Shown here: positions 1-13,975 of the stretch, one piece after another | Position numbering within the stretch: the stretch's first letter is position 1 | How the letters are laid out: each line of letters begins with the position of its first letter | Assembly (NCBI GenBank): GCA_030248295.1 | Contig: JASANH010000997.1 | Location: 124,001 to 188,000, forward strand | Reading direction: 5' to 3' | Length of the DNA: 64,000 bases | Origin: Mesodorylaimus sp. YZB2_4 | Taxonomy: Eukaryota > Nematoda > Enoplea > Dorylaimida > Dorylaimidae | Translations under genes and position numbers: made by a program | The notes under the pieces: generated by a model | Databases searched by the model: none | The model's input: only the letters and a program-made list of their open reading frames with translations | What the model was told of the DNA's origin: nothing

Positions 1-340
1 CCATTGTGTACCATGGTCACGGTGCCGTGAGTTCGATTTGAGCATCGCAACGAGCTATTCGCAAACGTAATATACAACCTTTTCCAATACCTCCATATTG
101 AAGAAAGTCAACAGTCAACAAAAACCACCACGTCTGGGTGCCCAGCTTGGACGGATCGAAGCGTACCAACCAGCCAACAAAACAAACACCACAAGAACGA
201 TAAATTCGAAAAACACCTACGAGGAAACAACCATACAAGTTTGCAAATGTGTAGAGACGGTTTTTTGAAGCAGGATACACGGTCTGTTGTCACCTACGAT
301 ACCAGACGAGCAGAGCAGTTGTAATACGACTGGGTCCGTA

Positions 341-988
341 TTACTGGAGGGAGTGACCGGTGGAGCTTTTGCACGCCAAAAACCCAGGGCAGCCTACCAA
401 GTCTTCGGACCTAGTACATGGCTGAAACGTCACCCTGACGGGCGACGCGCCCAGCTGCCGGCTCCGTGCAGAGTATCGATTGCCAGTCGAGCCTCTACAC
501 AGTGTCCTGTACAAAACAGACAACTTACCAACACACACTCCAATTTCCGATCCGTTCAACAAAACTCCTCGCGCAACCGATATTGGCCAGCAGGTTGATC
601 CAGGCTGACAGGTTCCCAATCGCCTGGCAACACCACCACAGGTCTCGTTCGGTCTTCGAACGCATATCGTACAACATCCGCAGTCGTCCAACAAGGGGAC
701 ACCATCATTCGGGCATTGTCTCCCACTCGAACCGTTGTTGTGACCATTATCGGACACGTTCACAAAACCGATTGCATCATCGACGCCAGCTGTACCATCG
801 CAAATGGACGGCGTACAAGGCGGGCAAATCACGGCGTCACTGTCAAGCATATTCGGTTGATCTGGCAAAGCTGAAAATTGGTCTTCGCCGCCGCCGCCAT
901 TATTCAGCAACTGACCGCCCACATCTCCGACGACGACGACGGCTAACAAGAGATGAAGACTAATTTTGATCACGGACGGTGTATTCAT
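341..988 (-). CDS. Secreted protein with an N-terminal IGFBP domain
   Basis: The 215-residue reading frame starts with a hydrophobic signal peptide (about residues 8-25). A cysteine-rich block follows from about residue 55, with CPPC, then CGCCTIC around residue 104, CGG, and GSTCWP. The CGCC pattern is the hallmark of the insulin-like growth factor binding protein N-terminal module. The product is probably secreted and binds a peptide ligand, as single-IGFBP-domain proteins do. A canonical donor (GTAAGT at 528) lies just after the last module cysteine (GVCV), and an acceptor (gtttcag) ends at 422. If that 107-nt intron is used, the protein ends after three further codons at about 156 residues. 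If not, it continues for about 60 residues with four more cysteines. I cannot decide between the two. No downstream exon is visible in 1-340. Confidence 0.6.
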   Translation of the reverse strand: MNTPSVIKISLHLLLAVVVVGDVGGQLLNNGGGGEDQFSALPDQPNMLDSDAVICPPCTPSICDGTAGVDDAIGFVNVSDNGHNNGSSGRQCPNDGVPLLDDCGCCTICVRRPNETCGGVARRLGTCQPGSTCWPISVARGVLLNGSEIGVCVGKLSVLYRTLCRGSTGNRYSARSRQLGASPVRVTFQPCTRSEDLVGCPGFLACKSSTGHSLQ

Positions 989-1068
989 TACGTTGATGAG
1001 GAAGAAGCCGTTAAAATAGGACCCCGTCGGTGGTGATTTCCAAGCATCACTGGCTCCTCATATGGGAA

Positions 1069-1670
1069 TACCATCGCCACCGCCACCGAAGCTAGCTCTC
1101 TCGTCCCTGTAAGCACAAATATAAGCTGTTAATGCCACGAAAGCGCGCTGCCACCAGTGTATACAGCCTAATAAACGGACAACTGCGCAACCTAGCACGG
1201 CCATCAACCACTGAATAAACGGGCAGCCAATTTCCGAAGGCGGTCTCCGCACGGCATACTGTAGCAGGCTAGCCAGTCCCACCAAACCGACCAGTGACTC
1301 CACCTAAGAAAAAAAGACGCTCAGACGAAACCAGCTCCCAAAGTGAATGCTAAAAGATTCTACCGCTCTGAAGAGTTTAAAAATGCTCTTGAACCTCGTC
1401 GAACAAACACAAGTTAAGAATAGAATGGATATGGACTCTCCACTCCGCTAACAAAATAAGAAATGATGCGACCAAAAATTCCGACGTCGCTCTGTCTGTT
1501 ATCGGGAACCCAGTTCTTTGTGGACATGGGCATAAGGCGAGGGGAGGTGTGAAATAGATGAGTGACAGCAAAAACGGTGATAAGAAGACAGAGACGAAGG
1601 AGACGGAGTTGTCTTGTCGTCGTCGTGTTGGCGGCCGCACAGACCGCCAGTCGAGACCAATCGCTCGCAC
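1069..1670 (-). CDS. Possible small spliced membrane protein
   Basis: Three minus-strand segments join in phase across plausible introns: an open frame ending at 1391 (donor after a GAC GAG codon pair), a segment from about 1303 to 1158 preceded by a T-rich acceptor, and a terminal segment from about 1111 to the stop at 1069 preceded by ttgtgcttacag. The joined frame has hydrophobic stretches (SLVGLVGLASLLQYAV and a later one rich in L, A and V) and a glycine-rich tail. I do not recognise the family, and the start codon is not established. Phase agreement at two junctions is the only real support, so this may be chance. Confidence 0.2.
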
Positions 1671-3865
1671 GCAGCTTATGTAGCTTGGACGAAATCCAAA
1701 CCGAGCTTGCGTCTGGCCGACAATGACACGGAAGTGGGACTCAACCGACCGTTCGCTTTACCGTTGTCCAGCAGACGTTGTTTTTAAGGCAAGAAAGTGG
1801 TAAAAAATGGATTCAAAAGGCGCGTTCGCGCATCGTACGATAGCAAACACTACGCTGCGGCAGTGAATGGCATCCCAACCCAGAGACAACCAAGCTAAGC
1901 TAACGAAGGAGGAAAAGCTGCTGGCTTGAAAAGTCCGTCCCAAACGAGACCTGTCGGCCCGCCGCGCGTGTCTGCGATACGTGGCGGGCGTACCTTACAA
2001 AACGCTCCATCGCCCCCGCCCAGCGCAGGTACGAGCCGACGGTATGTATGTGAATACGCAAGCAACGTCGTCCGTGGACGAGCTGACGCAACTCAACGAT
2101 GGAAGACAGCGACGTGTCGCCGTCCGTTTGTCGCTAATGCAAACATTGAAACACTAAAGCAATCGACTGGCGCTGACGGTCGGCTCGCCGAGGGGTTGGG
2201 CGCCAGCTTTTAGAGAGCTAGGGCGCATGATCCAAAAAACGTTGCACAACCAGCCAACTTACGGTTCGCTCGGTTGCTCAAAGCTAACAAGTGCAAATTA
2301 CGTGCACTCCGAGACGAATCACGACCAAATGGACAGTAAACATACATGAAACATCTCCCGATAAACGACTCCCTTAACCCAGACCCTCAAACCTATAAAC
2401 TCGCCCAAAACAATATCCGCTTGTACTAACGCCAAACAGGACTGATACAACCGTTATTACACGTCTGACCCAACAACAACCACCGACATTAGACAGACAA
2501 GGACAGATAAAGTCTCAAGCAACAGACGCATCCCCACCGCAATAGAGGTTAGGCTTAAAGCGGAAGATCAATCAGCTCGCCAGTGCAGCCTTGAACGATG
2601 ATCAAGTTACTCAATGAAAGGATTCAAGCAACCGTTTCCAAACTGATTTAACGAACCTAACACCAAAGCAAACATCCTTATCGATCGAGTAACTAAGGAG
2701 AAGCGAGATATGCTGAGATTCCATCATCAGTACGTACCAACCGTCCTTTAGGCTACTCAAAGAGACCATGCGATACTGATTCGAAAAATACATTTTCGCC
2801 CCAAATGCATTCGAAATCTAATATCATAACTTTTCACCACCCTTCCGGCACTAAATCAATGACGGTATGCTGTGAAATTGAGCCGCCTTCTTCGGCCTCC
2901 TCTTTCACCAACATTATTCGAGTCGACCTAGTCTGAAGAGCTACCGCCTCAAGAATCAATCATTGTCATTTAACTGCGCAAAAAACTGCGCTCTCGATCG
3001 GGCCCTAGAATTTTTACGAGTCTAAAAAATGTCCTCGAGCGCGACGAACGTTAAACGCCAACCAGATCAAGGATTACTATTATAATCCTTGAAGCGAGCG
3101 ATACATCAATGCGCCCCACAAAAAGCGATCAAACCACCTAATCGTGCAAAATAAATACCATTTATCAAAACTGCGAGGCGACAAGAGGGCATAATACAGC
3201 CGAGATACAAATGGTCAGCGAACTTTTTCGACTCAAGGAAAACATACCAATAACGCCGCCAACGTCAAAGACTTCCGCACATACCCTAGATCAACAAAAG
3301 GTGCCGCCATTGGCCTGCAGCCGTAAGCCCGAACCATTTTTTGCAGTGAATCATCAAAATAATGCATCGCAGGCACGAATTGCCTAAATGTTCCGCTAGG
3401 AGAAACTGTATTTCCAGTAGAGCCCCAGGATGAACGAACCAACACCACTGCACGTTCACAAAAACTTCGAACAAACTTACGAACTTCTTTAGTTCGATGA
3501 TCGATGTTTTTTCTTTGTCCACTTGTTCATTTGATATCTTATCAATAAGATATAATATTCAATGCTTCGTTCAGAACTTTTCATCAGCCTCATCGCAATC
3601 AATCAATACAGCCACACTACCCACATTTCTGCCAGGCTAAAAAATTGTTTCCCGCCTTTCTGATAATGTCTGCTACCCGCTCAACGCAGGCTGTTTTGTT
3701 ATAAGTAGTAATGCCCTGCATATCAAAAAATGTGCGCAGAAATTATTTTTATAACCAGCCCGATTTTTTTTTCATTCTCCGATTCCTGCCCGGTTTTATT
3801 TTAAATCTTGTAAAAGAAACGATAAAACTGCGAAGTGGCCATCTAATTCAATCTTAGACTGAAGC
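1671..3865. other. Gene-free stretch
   Basis: About 2.2 kb between the doubtful membrane gene and MRPS5. Short open frames exist on both strands, but none shows a family motif or consistent splice signals. The right part is AT-richer than the left. No repeat or RNA gene was recognised. Confidence 0.4.
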
Positions 3866-6339
3866 ATGGCGTTTAATCTGCTCACTTCCTTTGCGAGGCG
3901 TTCTGTTAGCAGCTTTTTCAATCGGCGTAAGCTTTTTTAGTATTGCAAATTTTCAGACTTTTCTCATTCTGCATGCTAGGTAGGTAGATGCGTTGTGTTG
4001 TTTTAGGCAATGCCGAGCAATTATGGAAATCCGTATTTTCCGTTAGTCCCGCAGGAAGAAAGAAAGGTCGCGGTCGAGGTGCTAGAGCTAAAGATTTAAA
4101 TCGTGGTCAAAGAATCGGGGATGGTAAGTGCACAGTCATTCGTGCTAGAAATGTTGAATTACGTAGTGTTTGACCGGGGCCTCGACCCAGATCCCTGTCC
4201 CCGCCCCCCGAAACAATATATCTGGGATCCACCCCCAAAGCTTTTGATGTCCAGGAAACTAAAAGACATTGCGCAGTGCTCGCGTATTGGCCAGTGAGAA
4301 GCCGTACAAACGTGGAAGTGGTTCTGCGAATGGTCTTTGGAATAGTTTGAAATCTTGTTATAAGAAAGAATACGATTGCGCGAAGGCAGGTGTCGATAAA
4401 TCTAGCAAGGAATCTTGCGTCTGCTACTTCGCAGTAGAAGTACAGGATATATGCATGGGAAGCCTTATGGCAAAAAAAGTTCTAGAGCGCGTCGGGAGAT
4501 AAACAAAAAGGCGGATTTTGACACCCACAAAGCTTTTTCTCGCAACTGCCCCCCTTCGTCCCCGGAAATCTCACCCCCAGTCGAACGCTATCCATGCTAC
4601 GATGCATGCTTACGATTAGATGTATAAAAACAACCTGCCAGTTTGGCTCTCTAGATGGTTGAGAACTGGTAGCCTAACCATCGGTGTATGTTTACCCTGT
4701 ACTGGCCTATAGGGACTGTCTCATTAGTAAACCCTAAACCCTAATCCCAGTCGCAGTGGTCGTTTGAGTGGTGAAGTTTGTGAGAGGGACTGTGCGAACC
4801 GTTTTTCTTCTTCCCATTAGATCTAGGTGTTGGCTTGTTTTTATAACGAGGCTCTTTAAGGTGCTATTCGAGCACTCCTTCCGGGCTTTGAAACGGCTCC
4901 CGTCCGACCCGGAGTGACGTTCGCTGTGGCCGATCAAGTAAAGTACTTGCCACCGGACCCCGACCGTCAGGCGAGGATATTAGAAAAACAGCAAGATGTC
5001 CGACGAAAGAAGAAACAACGTATGCATCCTTTGTTGCGGGGTTACTCTGGAACTAAAGTTGAAGGCAGGAAACTCGGTTGGCCTATGGTTGACGCCGCAT
5101 CGCCGACGGAGAATCAGGATACTCCACTCGCAGAAGAAGGTACGAATTTATGAAATAGGTATTAAAAACAATAACCCATTTTGATGTCTCAGTTCGCGCG
5201 GAGTTAAGTCAATTTCAAACCATATGCCTTTGGATGAAGAGACGGCGTATCATGACCTCGATTGGACGACAGCAGGAGATAGTTGCTTTAATGGCGGTTG
5301 GAAACGGTGAAGGCTTAGTGGGTGAGTAATACAGTTTTGCAGATGACTGCCTTTCGCCATCATCCAGTCTTGCGAATTTAGGTTTTGCCACAGGCGTGCA
5401 ACCTGAGCCAAGGTTGGCAATTCAGGAAGCAACGACGAAAGCGATAAAACGACTGCGCTACGTTGAACGATTAGAAGATCGTACAAGTAAGAATTTCTTT
5501 CTTGTTGTCCAGTAGACATCGAATATATTCTGATCTTTCAGTTTACCAGGATTTTTTCGCCGAGTGTCAAGGGGTGCAATTATTTGGTCAAAGAGCTCCC
5601 GAAGGGACCGGATTGCGTTGTCATCGTGCGTTAAAGTTATTCTGCCAACTAGCCGGAATCAAGGACATCAGAGTTAAGGTGCTCGGAAATACGAAGAACT
5701 ACATAAATATTGCGAAAGCATTCTCTACGGCGTTGGTCAATCAAGAAACGCATCAGCAATTGGCCGAACGGACGAAATTGTTGGTCGTCGAAACCCGCAA
5801 GGAGTATAATTACGTCCCTAGGATTATTGCAGCCCCTGAAAAAGCACCGTGCCGCACGGAGAATGAATTGAAACCTGATGATGTGAGTAGAAGGCTAAGT
5901 ACTGTATTGGCAAATGTTTTTGCAGGGGTTTGTCTGGTACCATAAATTACAAATCTTTTCTTTAGGTCTTCAACGTTGACGACTTGTACGGTCAAGGTCG
6001 TTATCCCTTGAAGAGACCTCGGCGAGTTCCATTCTACGAATATTTGGAAAGTTGGAAACGAAAACTTTGGATGGAGCATCCGATTAGGAATTTTGATAAA
6101 GTCAAGGTAAATTGCATTCTTGCTTCTGTGTCAATTGGAGACTTAGCTTGACCTGGTTTTAGATTCTTTTGCTCTCGGAACGCATCTATCCTAACTTAGA
6201 GCCAACAACGGTCGAGCGTCACAATATGGAATTGCACAAGAAGGTTTTGGCTGGAGAGAAGCCGATACCAGTTGGTCTTGGTTGGAACTTGATTCGAATG
6301 CGAACTGATTGGAGTCCTTTCGAAAGGAAAAAGAAATGA
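3866..6339 (+). CDS. MRPS5: Mitochondrial small ribosomal subunit protein uS5m
   Basis: Eight exons keep phase throughout: 3866-3926, 4007-4123, 4861-5139, 5193-5321, 5382-5486, 5542-5882, 5966-6106, 6163-6339, giving about 449 residues (human 430). The first exon encodes a basic, hydroxylated leader (MAFNLLTSFARRSVSSFF) typical of a mitochondrial targeting peptide. Exon 2 carries the family mark GRKKGRG...DLNRGQRIG. Exons 4-5 carry the S5 N-terminal RNA-binding fold (IVALMAVGNGEG, then GFATG). Exon 6 carries the C-terminal S5 domain (GLRCHRALKLFCQLAGIKD, ETHQQLAER). The C-terminus WSPFERKKK is metazoan mitochondrial. It acts in the mitochondrial small ribosomal subunit. Intron 2 (737 nt) is about ten times longer than the other introns. 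Poly(A) polymerase follows on the same strand about 260 nt after the stop. Confidence 0.93.
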
Positions 6340-6565
6340 TTGTATTTCGATTCTCTTTTAGATTTGTCTTTGATTATAGTCTGTGTGAGAAAATGAGTAA
6401 AGTTCTGCGCTGGCCTGGATGGTGTTTTGACTCGTGACGGGTATTATCCTGTTGGCTCTATTTGACTGCGCCTCTTTGCTGGGTTATCTCATAGTCATGC
6501 GGTGTGCGTGGGTGGCAATGTCCGCTAGTTAGTGGGATTGGTTTTAGAACTGAATTCTGCGTTTC

Positions 6566-6567
6566 AG
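6566..6567 (+). promoter_or_regulatory. Possible trans-splice acceptor 5' of PAP
   Basis: The sequence ctgcgtttcag ends at 6567, 33 nt before the PAP start codon and 228 nt after the MRPS5 stop. It is a strong 3' splice site with no obvious upstream coding exon. In a nematode this fits a spliced-leader acceptor of a downstream operon gene. A 5'UTR intron is the alternative. Confidence 0.35.
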
Positions 6568-6600
6568 TCCCAATAAGTCCAATTTTGATCGGCTCGATTG

Positions 6601-9768
<3,168 letters not shown>

Positions 9769-10494
9769 CTCGATTGGACTGGGTTTGAAACGACGTGGTA
9801 AGGGCAAATTAAGTACTGTTTCCTTTGAAATCAGCCTTGGATGTCTGTTAGTTCTATTTGACCTTAAAGGGATGTTATTTTGATCCTGTGGTTATGCGTT
9901 GCCATAACTGAACTGAGCTTACACGATTTGTAATTATCAATAACCTGAACTAGTGGCACTGATTGTGAGCTCTTTTGCTTTGCGTGCACCTGGTTTGTCA
10001 GCGTAGGACATTTAACTTACAGCTGATGGGGGGTTCAATGGGGTTGTCTGAGATTCGATTCCATGTAATATAGTGGATAGGAAACACTGATGTGCGTTTT
10101 TGTTGCAGGTCCTCGCCACCATTTGAAGTATTGATCGGACTATGTACTCACGATCAGCCTTTCTACAGCAAGCACTGTCTCAGGATTCAAGTGGCAGTAT
10201 GACATGTTTTGTAGCTAGTAATGTTATTTTTCTCTTTTTACATTCAGCTTGCCCGTGACCGATACGAGTTTGTAGGCACAGCTAGCTAACGTGTGTTCGA
10301 GCATTCTCTTTGGAGGTGCAGTTTAGGTTTTCTAACTTCGGCTTTTTGTAAATGTGAGAGTACCAGTTCTTTCTTTTTGTACACGCAGATAATGTCCGTT
10401 TGTATTCTGCTTCGAGTTGCAGGCTTTTTTCATTTCTATAAAATTATGTTGCTTAAATTTGGGGATGATGGATGGACGAGGAGGCCCCTTGGAG
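9769..10494. other. Intergenic region between PAP and cky-1/NPAS4
   Basis: About 0.7 kb lies between two convergent genes. It should hold the 3'UTR of both. No open frame with family similarity, repeat or RNA gene is seen. Confidence 0.5.
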
Positions 10495-10500
10495 TTTATT
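10495..10500 (-). terminator. Poly(A) signal AATAAA for the NPAS4/cky-1 gene
   Basis: TTTATT on the plus strand reads AATAAA on the minus strand, 17 nt beyond the stop codon at 10518. The position is close but workable for a compact genome. Confidence 0.4.
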
Positions 10501-10517
10501 AGAAATCTGTAAGATAG

Positions 10518-13500
10518 TCACTTTGATAAACTGCCGTGACGGCAGGCACTTTGATGCAAGGCACGATTACTATTGCAAGTAGGTGTCACAGAATTAGGCG
10601 TCGACGATTTGGCAGTACGTGTTGGGCGAATGGGCCCGATCGACGAGGCCCCGCTGGGCTGCGTGAACGAGAGACTACCATGATTGGCGGGATCGGGCAG
10701 TGGATGGTGGAAAAAAGGGGTGCGAGTATTACTCGAGGAAGTTGGAGTCGACTGAGAGTGCGCATCACCATTCGTGGTGCCCGTCGCGTGCAAGGAGGCA
10801 GTGGCTGCCGAGAATGGATTCTCGCAGAAGACGGCCAGGTCGTCGAACGGGGAGGACGGAGACCAAGAAAATGATCGATGCCAGTGCCCAGAGCCCATTG
10901 GAGGAAAGGATGAGAAATCATTGGTCAAATCCGATTCGGTCACCAGACCCCCGATCGAACTGAATGATGGGTCGTGGACGCCACTGACAGACACAGCGGG
11001 CGCGTCGAGGAGTTGTCGTAAGCTTTGGGCCGGCGACGAGGAGGCCAAGTCAGAACCCAGAACGACCGCGTTCGATGTTGATTCAGAATCGAAAATGGAA
11101 ACGTTCTCGGATCCATTTGCGGTGCGGAATACAGGCAGGCAGCCCTCGGATTCTACCCGGTTCAAGTAGGCTTCCAAGGCTTGAGGCTCGATGACGGGCA
11201 GCGGGCTCTTGACCATTTGCATCCTCGAGCTTGGTGGGTTTGTACTGGACTTGAAGTAGGCCTTCGGGTGTTGGGAGTGAATGTTATGATGGATTGTGTA
11301 CACGCCATTCCCATTAGAGCCTCCCGAAATAAAGGAGCCAGCGCACGAACTGCCCGTCGAGTTAGCGGGCGATGTTTCTGGTGTGAGCATGGAAGGCAGA
11401 TTGAAGTATGGAGGCAACTGGTGCGAGAATGGTATCTCGACCGTGATCTGATCAGAGTCGACTAGAGGTGAATCAGAGGTCGGTGGCGAGAGGCCGTGTA
11501 GTCCCAGGCGGCGATCGTTGCAGTTGGCCCCCAATCCAGGCTCCAACATTCGACGATATTCATCGGCGCAAGACACCGTTTGCACGCACGTTGTGGGAGT
11601 CGTGCCCCCGTTCGACGATGATGGTTTGGTTTTCACTTTTGAATATTTTCTTTTCGGTTTCGCTGGAATTGATGGCGAGACGGGTCCCAAGGACTCCGGG
11701 CCCAAGGGCGCAGATCCGATGGGAGTAGCTGGTGCACTGGAGGCCATTGACGAGCCTCTGCAAGGCATCAAGTAAGGCAGATCGGTCGTGCGCGTACTGA
11801 GTACGCTGAATTGCTGATCCTGCATTCGATGCGGGGCGCTGTAGATCCAACAATTGGCTTGCAACGTCGCCGCTTCGATATCACTATTTTAGAGACCATG
11901 ATTACCTTTTCCAGCAATCAAGCTAATCAGGTCACCTCACCTTAGTTTCTGATAAGTAGCCATAATCAACTGTTCCACATTTTCGTTTCGAACGCCCTCT
12001 TTCAATGCGAGTACTGTATGCAGCCACAGGTAATGGCCGGACAGTGCTTGCAGTCTAATCAACAGCACGCAGCACGTTTCCTTGTCTTCGCACACTGAAA
12101 AAAGAAAAAAGAGCAAAGACGGTGCTTTCTTATCTACGAAACAAGGTTCTTCACTGAAAAGCCCTTGCAAAAAGCCTAACGTAGTTTATGCTTGAAACTG
12201 GCTTCTGGCAGATCGTTTGGATGAATCAATCGATACCACGACGTGCCGGACAGGTCTTCTGAATTGTATCCAAGATGGTAGATGCCTCTACAACGAAGAC
12301 TTGTAGTGCATGGTGGAGACACAGGTAGAGGGTGGAGGTACATTTCGTCCAACTGGATGAACTTCATATCCATGTTGTGCAGAGAGCTGAAAACGGTCGT
12401 GTTGCCTGAAGACAAGTTCTCGGCATTTTCTGGTGTTATCAGTGGCGTACAAAAGGCTGCGAACACGGGATGTATAGCTCCACCGGGGCCGGTGAATGTG
12501 AGTAAGGTTTGGTAATATTCGGCTGGGTGCAAATAGCGACCGTGGACAATTATGAACTGAAAGGAATGACCGGGTGGGGTGGGACCATGATGAGGGAGGG
12601 TATGACTACCTTGTGATATTGCAAGTGACGTCTGGCAGCTCGGTTCAAATTCATACGGCACATAAATATTCGCTCGTCCGGGAAGGTCATATTTATGGAA
12701 ATGGAAGGAGGACCAGATAGTAGCTCGGCTTGTACAGTGCCATGATCGCGCGGATCGACCAAATCGTAGAGACTATCACCTTGAGACATGATCTCCTCCT
12801 TAAATGAGACGGGATTTTGGGAGTCAGATTGTTTTTGTGGAGGGTTCAGGCGGACGACGTAAGATCCACGCTAGGTGGAAGCAGCCGCACTCTGTATGGC
12901 TACGGCTTCAGTCGCACTGTCTTTGGTGAACCACTGCCTTCTGTTACTTACCACCGAGTGACCCAGAAAGTCGGATGCGTTTTCGGATATGTACAATAGT
13001 TTCCCTTGCCTGGTGACCATGAGAAGAAACCCACGTAGAGTCTACAAAACACCCTTGTCACTCGAAGCCTTAGTGGTAACAACAATATGCAGTAGGTACA
13101 ATACACACAAACCGCAGCTGTTGCTAATGCGGAATGGGCCCCTCTTACCTTGCAGATATCGAAGTCTTCATCTGCCAAGTACATGCAGGGATAGTATTGG
13201 TGGCTTAGAACTGAAATGGCGCAGTTTGTTGGAGGACAGGGGCAGTGTGAAAGTGGACTTACCGTGGGGGAGATAGCGTTCCTTTCTGATGTATATACAA
13301 ACAAGTGACATGACTTGAAGCTGAAATAAGCGCTGACGGATCGTCTCTGATAAAGGTAACAAATCTTTGAGGCGTTCAATTTCGCCATTGATTAAATCTC
13401 GTCTTTGCTTTGAGGCTCCTTTTGTCGATCTGAAACAATATCATTCTCACACGGGGTGAGATCAAAGAGGCCCATGTGACCTATCAGTGACGTCATGCAC

Positions 13501-13975
13501 TCCATCCCTCGACCAGTGGCACTTCTCGCCCTTCCGTTCACAGACGGGCGCCCAGATTGATTGGTCAAATGCTGTGACGTCACAAGTGCGCTGTAGCCCG
13601 CGCTTTCAAATTCCACTTCACCAAGCCTCAAAGCGCCTAGTCGAAGTGAAAAGTTTGCTTTCGTCCTTGCTCCATCTCTGCCAGTCGGCCGACGCCGCCT
13701 TCGTCAATGGGGGTCACGAACTGGTCAACAAGCAGACACTTTTGCACTCAACCCGTACTGAGAGACCAGTCCTACGAAAACGACCATGCCCAGCCATCCT
13801 TATGAAGCCGGTTATATGGCGCCAGTATGGATGAGATAGAGCTAGGCACTCACAAAACTTATTGACTCTACCTCCATGAACCGATGGACTCCAGCATACA
13901 GTGCCGTCTGTCCTGACGTAACGGACCACACGCAAAGGATAGGACTCACCTTTGAACAACGGGACTTTGTGCCAT
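10518..13975 (-). CDS. cky-1: bHLH-PAS transcription factor, NPAS4/dysfusion/CKY-1 type
   Basis: Eight exons in phase: 13975-13950, 13429-13263, 13210-13149, 13041-12952, 12798-12610, 12556-12181, 12094-11941, 11883-10518, giving about 809 residues (human NPAS4 802). The short first exon (MAQSPVVQR) joins to STKGASKQRRDLINGEIERL, the basic and helix 1 part of the bHLH, then LFQLQVMSLVCIYIRKE (helix 2). PAS-A includes LRGFLLMVTRQGKLLYISEN and QGDSLYDLVDPRDH. PAS-B includes SWYRLIHPNDLPEASFKHKL and LLIRLQALSGHYLWLH. The last exon is a 450-residue Ser/Pro/Thr/Gly-rich activation tail without a known domain. Factors of this class heterodimerise with ARNT-type partners and bind DNA in the nucleus. 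NPAS4 itself is induced by neuronal activity. Intron 1 carries two perfect CREs, which fits such control. Confidence 0.93.
13488..13495 (+). promoter_or_regulatory. Perfect CRE palindrome in cky-1/NPAS4 intron 1
   Basis: TGACGTCA, the full CREB/bZIP site, lies 59 nt 5' of exon 2 of the gene. A second copy is 79 nt further upstream. Confidence 0.45.
13575..13582 (+). promoter_or_regulatory. Second perfect CRE in cky-1/NPAS4 intron 1
   Basis: TGACGTCA again, within the same 519-nt first intron. Two full palindromes within 100 nt are unlikely by chance in a sequence this short. Confidence 0.45.

Noticed and set aside
4728..4746. Telomere-like CCCTAAACCCTAA in the MRPS5 intron
   Set aside because: Only two units, not the usual nematode TTAGGC, and inside a gene. 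Most likely chance.
13714..13959. Minus-strand frame inside cky-1/NPAS4 intron 1
   Set aside because: It reads through the donor of the first exon. Splicing at 13949 gives the correct bHLH start, so this is a shadow.
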